64,000 nt of DNA from Strongylocentrotus droebachiensis (lineage: Eukaryota; Echinodermata; Echinoidea; Camarodonta; Strongylocentrotidae): positions 1 through 64,000 of the forward strand of contig JAVYIG010000902.1 in NCBI GenBank assembly GCA_035222895.1, read 5' to 3'. Shown in pieces: positions 51,801 to 63,800 of this stretch. Each line of letters begins with the position of its first letter. Positions within the stretch are counted from its first letter, which is position 1. The position numbers were made by a program, and so were the translations under genes. The notes under the pieces were generated by a model. It was not told the DNA's origin and did no database searches. It was given only the letters and a program-made list of their open reading frames with translations.

Positions 51801-54800
51801 ACAAAGTTCTGTTTGTTTAAAGTGATGCTTGCATTTCCATAATTTGATTAAACAAATTAGTTTTCACTGGCTGCCTGCCGTAGCAACAAACAGAGTTGCC
51901 AAAAGAGTTAACTCTGTTTCGTTGACGATCAGCCATGCGTCAAGTCTTTCGTCTTCAGAATTCTCATGAACAGTTATCAACCCTGCGGGAACAGATGATG
52001 CTTTTCCAAGAATCAATGGTTGGGCAACCAACAGCAATCTTCTGATCCACATTCCTGGATATGTCAAATCTTCTTCAAAGATTTATCTACTACCAGCGAA
52101 AAGCTGACTGGGTAGGACACCTCTGTGAATCATATCAAATGCTACCTTACCTCACAGCAGCAGGGTATTACAAATGTGGGCAGCAGTCTCTGCCTGTTTA
52201 TCTGGATGAGATGAAGAAACTTCCTGAAACAACACCTGATCTACATGAAGCACTTATGGCAGAAGCATTTGTTGGAAGAAAAACAGATGGCAAGCACAAT
52301 TGTGTTTCTCCTGACATGCTTCTTGAACAGATTTACAATATAGATGCCAAGGAAGCTAGCGGTCTTATGATTTGGTTTAAAATCACAATGTAAGGCAATT
52401 ACTCTTTTTTGTTTGACTACTGCTTCATAAGTTTGATCACATCAGGGAATCTTAATTACTTTCCAATTGATCATATCACAATAGCTGGAAATTCATAGCT
52501 ACATTGCTACATAAACTTACTGTAGATTGTGAACCGCAGAGTAGAAAGAGGATGACTTCATGTACGGAAGGAGCACACCATCAACAAAGGTTTCAATGTG
52601 ATTCAATGAGTTCACTGGATTGTAAGATGCCTGGAGAAAGAACATATAGACATGGAGTAAAATCATTTTGAGAGAAAAGAAGTTATCATAAGTAGTTAGT
52701 TTTAGAAGAAGCATGTTGAGTTTCTGTTTCGCTAGAATTGCTTGCTCAGACAAAAATGAATACTTAATTTCAATAAGGTTACAAACATAGTCTGTTGGAG
52801 ACAAAAAGGCATTAACTCATATAATTTACAACATAGTTAATGCCCTTCTGGCTCTAATCATGTTTGAGGATGACTGTTTTACCTGAGCTAAGAAAGAATG
52901 CATATGCTTTTACGTAAACAACCAGGGGACAGAGGGCTTTAAAGCCCCACTGCACTACTTATAGCTACGTGCACTCTCTATATAGCAAACAATGCCTAAT
53001 CGGTGCCTGTTGGTCGCCCATGATCCTCTTTTTCTTATGTTAATTGAGAGCTGATTTAATGAGATAAACACCTGTCAAGTGACCTTGCAGGGGTCTAATC
53101 CCCCTGGCCAAACTAGTACAGACGGCCTTTAAGTCCTCTCCGAAGGACTCGGTTATGAGAATTTATGCCTTACCAAAGGGCACAAGCACATTGACTTGGT
53201 TTCAAAACCTGGACCTCCCTGTTATGAGACCACAGCCCCTACCACTTAGCCATATATGTATATAATTAGCAAGTCATGCAAGAAGGATGAATAGGATTGC
53301 ATACCTGCTGTGTGTAGTTCGAGTAGAAGGTAGCTAAGAAGTCCATAGCACTGCCAGCCAATGAGCTTGCTTCGGGTGATAACACCTCAGTACATCCAGT
53401 CATCTCAACCAACCAACGATGAGTACACGTCTCTAGGGGTGTGGCCAAACCAGTCACATGACTCCAATCAATGGGAGGTGGGCTGATCGCTTCTCTTGGG
53501 GCCTCTTTGTTTGTAGCATCGTTTCTGTATATCAGATGAATAGGTTTATCAAAGAAATACTGTTTTCTAACTTATGAACTGTGGAAATTAAATGCTGTTT
53601 AGAGTAAGAAGGGTGTATGTTACATAATGATTCAACACTGTATTTCTGGTCCTCAACCATTGAAATGCATATGTAGAGGGTTTTACGATTGCACATCTTA
53701 TACATATATATATGTGTGGAGGTTGCATTCTAATATTATGATATCAGTTCAGAGTCAGATAGGCATTAACTCTGCATTAACGCATATAAGTTAACGCGCT
53801 TCTGACTCTACCGAAATACAATGGGTAGGTAAAGGACATGTTTATACTGTAGTTTTAAAGACAGTCCAGATACTCCCTACAGTGGTATGACACTTCAAAG
53901 AAAGATCATGATTAAAATTTGTTTTTCTGTTTTTTCTGTTGTATACTATTAAGCTAAGTCTACACTGAAATTTAGTTTCCTTATGAATACTTAATAACCA
54001 TCACTTATCTTCTCTTTATTTATTCACTTGTCTGAAGATTACATTCCTATAGAAATGATATTTAGGAATGGTAATTAAAATAAACTCATTCTAGATTTAA
54101 ATGATTCACCTCATTGCAAACTTTCCCTGAAGCTCTGCTGCTGTTCCTGCAACCTGCACCACTCCCTCCAGCAGAGAGATCAATGCACTTGCTCTGATTA
54201 GCTGCAGCCTGTGTACCATACAGGTAGTCTTCTCTACGGTGGATGGTAGAGGGAGGACTGACAGCCTTTGGAAGATCTGGAGCTGTTGCATTAGTAGAGG
54301 ATACAACTCTCTAGGGAAACAAGAGAAAAATCATTATTTCCTGTTATCTATTCTTTCAATTGTCTTTCAGTATGTATCTGAAATATTTTTGAGGATTATA
54401 CTTATCAAAAATAAATGTTGTTAAATACTCTATTTAAATATTAAACTTGAGATGATTTGTATCATGTCAAGGAAAGTGTATGTTATACTAAACAAAATTA
54501 TATTTAACAGGTCAAGTACTCCTTCATTACAGGAATCTTTATCAGACAAGTGAAACAAACAAGATGATTCTGAGACAATAGGCTTCCTTAACCCACCTGT
54601 AAGCATCACAGCCGAGCCCATATCTGATGCAAGTTGACCATGTTCTCAAGCTCTCGATACTGAGATGAAACGCTTCTCCTACGTTGAGATTCATATCAGT
54701 AGGCTCCATGGAGAAGTACCGGACGATGATTGTCAGCAATGGATACTTGGATAGCTAGATCATCAAGGGTTCAAGATGAAAATGAAAATGCACATTTATT

Positions 54801-57800
54801 TTTGATGAAACATGTGTATGCAATAATGAATTGTAGGTAAAATGTAAACAGTCACATAGATGGGAAAAGGGATAAAGACTATATAGGGAATAGGAGAAAC
54901 AAAGAAAAAAAAAAGTAGAAATAGAGAAAGTAAACTCAAAATAATCAATCATAATTTTGTGATGCCTGACATGTCAAGAAGCTGAACAGGACATGATAGA
55001 GAAAAAAACAAAAACAGAAGTGGGTATACCTGAAAGTAAGAAGTTACCAAGAAAGAGTGCTTGGTACTTGATACTTATTAACAAAAATAATGTTGTCTTC
55101 TTATTCATCTTTCTAGTCTGTACTTCTTCAATTTGATTAGTATATGGTTGTTAAAAGTGAAAATAACATAAATTTATCTTTCAGTAATTCAATAAAATTT
55201 TCTGATAACCAATACAGTTAATACATCACAAAACACAATCTAAAATCCGCTGATATACAAGCAATCCTACTCACCAGCGTTGCAGCAATATGTCTACCAC
55301 TGAGACACAACACTCTCACTAGTTTCATGGCAAGCATAGTAGGATGACCATATAAATCTGAAACTGGATCATCTGCAAAGAAGAGCAAAACTAGAGGTCA
55401 AAATAAATATGTGATAAGAACAATGTATTGCCATCCATTCCTTAAAATATAATTCCAAATTTCCTATATTATGTAATCGTTGTAATTCAGTTGGATGAAA
55501 ATTGATATTTCAAAGGGGAGGTATGGAGTCTTACAAAAATATCTTTTAACATTAAAAAGTGATTTACAACAGAGCCCCAACTGACCTTGTTTCTGCCATG
55601 AACTCGTTGGCAAGAATTCTCTGATAATGGTGTCCATCAGACGAGGGCACTTCATGACTTCAAGGGCTGCTTCGGTGGAGTGTCTTGCCACTCTGATGAG
55701 GAAAGCTAAAATGTTTAAGATGACCGGTGGTGTTGGCCTGACCACCTCTAGGATGTAACGCAGACGAGGTAACACAGACATCTTCAACAGGCCCTGCAAT
55801 GGGAATCAATGGAGTAGAGTAGTAGACAATGTATTTGGTCAATCAATTTTGTACTCTGACACTCAAAGCAAGTACCTTAATTATTTTGTACTTTGCATTT
55901 TTAGCATCCTATGCTGCACTTTCTGTATCGATTTGCTTGAAGAATTGACTGAGAAAGTGGCAGGTGATATCCACTATGAAACACAAATGAAATGGTTATG
56001 ACTATTGCTCACAAGAACTATACTACAACAACAAAAAGGAGTTAAGGTTTTGTTATCTATTCATGTTATGTGTAACATATTTCAAAACATGTTCTGGTAG
56101 TCTCTAACTGACAAGAATTTACATTGCAAAGAAATTTAAGCTAATGAAATTAATAGTGAATTTATATCTTTTGTAAATAAATGAAATGCTTTAAAAAACT
56201 TGTGTTAGAAGCCTATGTTTATATTTAAAGACAAGAATTGTCACTCTATTACCTTGATGACATCTTGACTTGCAATATGTTGATCCGGCTTGGTCTGTTT
56301 TTGTTCTTCCTCATCCTCATCATCATCATCATCATCCAGATCATCATCTTCATCCTCATCTTCGTCACCTTGAGCATCTTTCCTTGGTAGCATAGGAGGT
56401 ACACTGCATCCTAGGTGCCATGTGAAGGTTTTGTCTAGTGCCTCCTACAATGAAACAAGTCAATTCCCTCCATGAGTGATTGCGTTAGATCATAAACATA
56501 ATCACATTTGGAGTGGAAATGATCAGTCTGCTCCTAAACAATCTTTACTAAACTACAGCTCAGACAATGAGAGATGAGAAATGTTTTAACAAAAAGACAT
56601 ACCATAGAGAAAGTCATTATACGATCACTGCAAATCAGCTGATGACATTAACTTCATACAAATTCATTCTGGAAACAACTTTGTTCCTCCAATTTTTTTC
56701 TACCAAATACTGGACTTGTCAATTTAACCCTAGTGTGCAAAAATATGACTTGCATGTACAATTGTAACATTCAACAGTAGGTCAATTCCAGGAATTATGG
56801 AATATCATTTTCAATTTTGAAAAAAATGAAACTAAACAAATTATTGATATACTATGTATACTAATATTTATTCAAAAAATTGATGTATATTGACTTTTAA
56901 ATAGGTTTGTTACAGATTGACAAAAAAGTGCAAATCACTAAATTATTTTGTTGGCCTGTCTGATTTATTGTAGAATACTTTTTTAATTATTTCATATTAT
57001 GTTCAATCACAACTTTCCAATGGTCCACAATTATGTAAAAGGTTTATGCAGTTAAAACTTGTGCCTAAAAGGCTGATATAGCAGAAGTTCATATTGATTG
57101 TAACATGAATTGATATTTTGAAATGCATCCTGAACAAGCAACCTCATAACCAGGAATGTTACTGCCTACCTCATTAGAAGGGATCCTTTTATTACCTACC
57201 TCATCACCAGGTTGGATAAGAAGTGCTGCTAGAGCCTCAACCCCTGCAGAGTGTACTCCTTCATTGGTATCATCTAAGGACCATCTCAAGAGGAATAGAA
57301 CACCAGCTTTCAGGAGTCGGGAGATCAGAGGACTTCTTAAATGACCACCAAGACAGTCTGCTCTGTACTGTATAACATGAAAAGTGAAGGACTAGTAGCA
57401 ATCAACTGATCATAGAATAGAAAAAGACCTCTAGTCTTCACTAGCCTGAATACCACAGGACATCTTCACTGATCAACAAAACTTTCTTGCTAAATTGCAG
57501 ATTTTTTCCAATCAGAATAGATAAAAAGGATACACAAGTTAATTAAAAAACATTGATATCAGCAAAAAATATATATAAGTAAGTAGTTACTGACCATAAG
57601 GTAGTCTATTCTGTACTGCATAATTCGAAAATGAAGAACCATTACAATGATTTATTACCTAAGAATAAATAGCCTTTTGCCTTTCACTTGTCAAAGTATA
57701 ATACAGGAATAAACAGGAAAGCTGAATCTACACAAAACTGACTTGTATATAACCATCATATCATCTACTGATGGTCTGTAAAATCCTTAGCTTTGTAATG

Positions 57801-60800
57801 AATAAATCTAAGTTCAATTAAACCAAATATTTTCCGTCATATCCGATCTCAGTTTCATACTTACATTGTAGATGAGTCTTGCAAGTGTTTGTAGTGCTAA
57901 TACTCTCTGTTGTATGACTGCACTTCTAGACAGTGTGAATAACTCCTCTAGTGTATATCCAGGTACCTAAAAGAAAGTTCAGACCTCTTTATTACAAGAA
58001 CAGGAAAAAACATTCTGTTACTGTTGTATTGTATTGTATTGGTTTATTCAGATAAAAATCATAGAGCATGCAGCTGATAGTTGTCATTGTTCAATTTACA
58101 GAGTAAAAAGTACATGGCATAAAAGTAAATTGATAACACATTAAAAGATATAGAAAACTAAACTAGTACCATTGTTGCTGATTTTTTATTTAAACAAACT
58201 ATCAAATATCATAAAAATAGCTGTGTAACAATTTACGGCAGAGCAGCAAAATGACAAGAAAGCGAAAAATGCATCTAACAGAAAATGAAATGTAAACAAT
58301 TGCAGCAAATTGAAAACATGTTTCCAAGTGTGTTGCAAACCATCTCAACATTTAAACACCTGAATATGTCAATATAATTCAAAGTTACCTCTTGCTCTGC
58401 TCCATGATGAAAGAGTCCTTCCCTGACTGATACAAGAGCATCTCTGGCCACCAGCTGACCATTGAAATCAAATCTAGCTTGAGACCCAGTCTGAGACTTG
58501 GCAGATGGCTTGGGCAAATCATCCATCCATTGGAGTTTGTCATCTTCTCTCTTCTTCATATTCAGCCATTCACTCTTCACGTCTACTGGTTCTGTAAATG
58601 ATGAATAATAAGGATTTTTTTTAAACAACTTGTAGGTTCTAAAAACTATTCCATCTGAGATGCTATTCTTAATAAGCCATGATTATCAGAGCTATAATTA
58701 GATTTGAGAAGTATTCAACAATTTATTATCACAATATCCATAAACCAATCCATGAATAGACTATCTTGCAAAAATCCTTCCTATGCAACTACAGAGAAAC
58801 AAGAACCGATATAGCAGTAAAAGTGAATGAAACAATCTATGTCAATCCTTCATTTCAAATATGTCTGCTTGATAAGAATCAATCCAACAACAACAACATA
58901 ATCATTGTTAAGAGCTACTTTCCACTGACCTTTTCCATTTTTATCTTCTGTAGTAGAAGTAATTTTATCAGCTTCTTCTATTTCTGACATATCTTTGTCT
59001 TCTGACGAATCTGCTACATTGCCTTCTTTCATTCCTGTATCCATCTCTTCACCGCCTTCATTGTCAGGCACACACTAGATTTGAAACGATACAAAAATTA
59101 ATTATAAATTATTGGGTCACTGACAGGCATCAGAGTGGGGTGGGGTGAGGTTGGGGGAGTGGGGTGAGGTTGGGGGGGGGGGTGGGCATCAGTCATAATG
59201 ATGGATGAAATGTAAATCCAAAAGCCTATGCAGTATGGGAGGACTCTTTCAGTTTCTTTTTTATGTTATTTTTCCCCTCTCCCCTTCTGTCTCTCCATTT
59301 CTCTCTTGTATATTGTTCCCATAACTATGCCACTACTGTAATTTATGAAATAAACTTATTGATAGTTAGATAGAGTTAGCTATTATACTACTTTCCTTAA
59401 AAACTATAAGGTATCAATCGCCTAAGTCAAAATAACATAAAATATGAACTTGATTACATAAATTCAAAAAATTCTACTCGGATCATAATGTATTGTGAAT
59501 TTGAAAATCACATCTTCAAAAAAATACTGACCAAAACAAAATCAAACATTAGGACGGATGAGCAGTCATTTCTGAAAACACATGCTCCCCATAGAAAGGC
59601 AACTTATCAGAGTACTGATATTTACCTGTGTTGGAGGAGACATGACAGAGACTGGTTCGCTCATTGATGGTTCTTGATGGCTGCCATTTTGATTTTGAGC
59701 AGTGCCCTTTTTTCTTGCTTGTAGGAAGGCCACTAAACTTGGATCTGTGAAAAATACAATCATCATACAGCAGATACATGTAGTTTAAAATTTCCTTGCT
59801 ACATGTACCATATTTACTCTTGGAACTATTAAATGAACAATTTTCTATTGACTTTAGATATTTCCAGCTACATAACTAAGAATACATAAACAAACATGTT
59901 TCTTTTTGTTTTTAGAAATCATCAGACCTAACAGATATGACAAACAATTTCATTTTAATAACTGCACAGTTGGATTTTTGTCTCTGTCACTCTCACATTG
60001 TAACTTCTATCTCTTTCATACTAAAGTTAAACATTTAACAATTGGGACCCCATTCAGTCATTCCTTCCCATTTTCTTTACCTAACATTGCTTTTAGTTTA
60101 GCTTGCTCCTGGAGAATCTCTTCCTCTGACATGGCAGCCATCTTGGATTGGTTTTCAGTCTGAATGTCCTGTGTGGTTTGCATGGCAGCTTCATTAGGAA
60201 CGCCCTCATTCATCTGACCACTGTCTTCTACTATACCACCATATGACACTGATGAAGATGAGGATGATGATGATGGTGGTACTGTTACAGATATTGGTTT
60301 TACCTTTGATTGTGATGGCAACGATGAATCTGAAATATGTAAATGAAAACGTACCTTGAAAATAACAAAAGTTAAAGCATAATTAATCATTTCCATTGCA
60401 TCTACTTGCATTATCGGCCATAACTAGCCCAAGATATTTATCAATGAGTTTCATAATACTATAATGCTGGCAAACTAATGAAATTTCATTGTACATTCAG
60501 TTTAACTTTCGCTTTTCTTTCTTTCTTGCTATGAGGTGCCATGAGGTGTTGTGGTCTAGTGGATACGTCACTGGAATGTGGATCACATGGTTTGCACTTT
60601 GAGTCTCGCTACGGCACTAATGTCCTTTGGTAAAAACGTCAGTCTACATTTGGACACTCAGTTCAGGGGCTATACAACACCAAGGCAACACAAGAACCCA
60701 CTATTATTAATAAGATGAACTGCTGGTATGCTTTGGTACCAATGCATGTATCAAACATCCGTTGACAATGGATCAGGATTGAAATGAACTATTAAATATA

Positions 60801-63800
60801 AGCAATGATATTGAAATATTGTAAAACCTAGGCAAATGGTATTTTTTTGGCTAGTCCTAAATATTTTGATAAACATCACATAGATAAGTCATCAGACTGT
60901 AGATCACAAGGTACAAGGATCAAATACCAGTACGGCACTAACATCCTTTAGCAAGACGTTAATCTACATTTGCCACTCTCCACCCAGGTGTTAAATGGGT
61001 ACCCAGTAGGATTCAAACATTAATGTAGTCTACTATAAAGCATTGTGAGTATCTGTAAAATGGGGCCTGGCTAGAATGCTCCCCAGGGAGTGGAGAATGT
61101 GCATACATTGTGTGCGGGCAAGCCTGAATCGAATGACCTGAGTAATAATATATCTGTATATCTGTAAAGCGCTTATAAATGCGAAATATTATTATTATCA
61201 TTATCAATTCTTAGCGAAGCATATTCACCATCTGTTTCCATGGCAACATCTGCATCACTATGTTGTTCACTAGTCACAGCCTTAGGAGGAGGTCCCAATG
61301 TGACACCAAAGTCAACAGCAGGTGTAGAGTCAAACTGTTGAGCAAAGAGACTTCGCTTCTTCCCTGTCTTTACTCCACTTGCCTGAGAACAAATATCACA
61401 TTTAACAAATCCGTTTGCATTAAACCTATATCGTCAAACATGAAAACTAATAACTATCTATCATAGCATGTTATGAGAAATTACTGAAACACCTGATGAA
61501 AACAACACTTCTAACCCTGCCATCATACTACAATGAACAAAATTATGATTTAATTTCTAATATCAGAATCAGCAGATCAGGGCTCTTTTTCATATATGAT
61601 AATTGTTATGAGCTACTGAAATCTGTTTTTGATTGGCTGTGAGCAGATTTGTCAAAGATCTGTGGAATTGTTATTGATAACAAGTTTCATGAAACAGGGA
61701 CCAGATTCAAAGTTGTAGTTCACATTACCTGCTTTGGTACTTGTGATCGATGAAGAGCAGTTGGGAATGCTTTATTTGTTGGCTGTGGAAGAAAGACTGG
61801 TTTCTGTCTGATATCTTGTTCCTAGGAATAAAATGTTATTAAACAATAACAATACAGTACTATTAAACAAGTATGACTTCATAGGACAGGTTTGAAATTA
61901 CGATTCCTGTTTATTCTTCATCTTGATATAAAAAAAAAATTCATTGACAACAAACGTACAGATTCATGAATTATTTTTAATTGTATTAAGTATAGTGGCT
62001 TTAATATGAAAAACATTAAACTGCCTGTATCGCCTGGAAGATTTGAAATTTCATCTAAAGATTCTTCACTTATTCATTTATTTTACTTCACAATAAATGA
62101 AAAATCAGATAGAAACATGGGTAAGATTACTTCCTGAACTTTAATTTCCTCACTATTTTTGTTTACTGAAATGGGAAACATAATTTGAAGTTAAGGAGCA
62201 TCCATTTTTTGGAAGTTCTTCTTTATCTCCTTCCTATGCTATTATTCATGAAAATACTGTTAGTTCACAGATTTTTGCATTCAATCACTTAACATCAGTT
62301 CAAAGGTATGAGACAATGCTTCAGATATCTTACCCGTATCTTTGACAATACTGCTGTTATGTGAGTATCCTGCCCTGAAATATAAATGAAATTCAGTGAA
62401 TATAATAAAAATCTGCATTGCCAATTCGTATCATATGCATAACAAGTTCAGAAATAGAAGGCATTTTCTTTCTAGAATCTATACACCACTTGTAAATGAT
62501 CCAAAGCAATGACAGGCTATTTTCTCTCTTCAAAAACAATAACATGATGTAAAGCACCTGAATATAAAGCTCCAATTGCTAAGACGGTGCCAAATATACC
62601 TAGTTTAATGTTGATCAAAACCTTTTTTTCTTCTTCAAATTTTTCATTTGCAATGGTATTTCTGTGAACTTTTGATGTAAAAGAGATGAAAAAAGTAGAA
62701 TATAACAGCTTCTAATTTTTGATAATTTCATCTAGATTTTTAAGTTCAAAGGTTTCAGTTTCGTCTTTGAGGAATGAATTGGCTTCATGCATGACACTAG
62801 GCATTATCCTCATGCACTGACAGAAATGTTAGTCCCAATTCTGGAGCTCTAGTCAGTCATGACACAGTACACCACCTCCAGTGGCAATGCCACTGCGGCA
62901 AAACTTTGCATGTGAATGAATGGCAAGAGACACTAATTTATGGGGCCCCATACAAACACAGAGCTGCAAACGACAATGGCCCCTACACAATCTCACTGAT
63001 TTGTATGTTTTCAAGTTCAGATACAGAAATGCATAGCACAATATGCCTACCTCATTTATATTTGTTGTGGTATTTTTTCATATTTGGTCAACTGCTTCAT
63101 GCCTGAATGATCTTTTAGACAACATCATGAGCCTACTTCATCTTAAAAAGATTCTCCCCTTCCCGTCTTCAATTGCATTACAGAAAACAGACATTTGCCT
63201 AACTGGTTACTTACTATCCATAGCAGCTTCTGGATCTTCATCATCATCAAGGTCAAAGGTCACTCTTTGTCCAGGTAGATGACTTTGGGGTGCAGCCTAT
63301 AATTAAATAATTATTTCAGAGAAAGCACATTGTCAACAGAGGGTGCTGCATATATCAACATTTTATTTCATGTGAGTGTTCTCCAATCAACTTCTAAGTT
63401 GTCAAATAATAGTCACTTCTCAGCAATTCTATATACTTTTATCTTTTTAAAACCCATTGCCCACAAAAACTATTTGATTCCTTTTCAAAGTGCAGGAGGA
63501 AATTTCAATAAAAGCTCTTTCAGCAAAGTTTGTTACATAATTTCTGAAATATCAGACAATTTTAAAGGACTTCATGTACAAAAAGAAATTGATTCAAACA
63601 AAACTCGTAAGACACATCAGATCTTTTGTTTATAAATATAGAAAATTAATTGCATATGAAATTTAATTTAAACAAATAAAAACATTTATAGAAAACCAGA
63701 AGAGTATATATGTGTAAACCGCTAGCTCATGAAATTCAGTAGTAAGAGCAATCAATAACAAAAATGTCTTGAATGCAGAAGGGAATTTTGTTATTGATAT

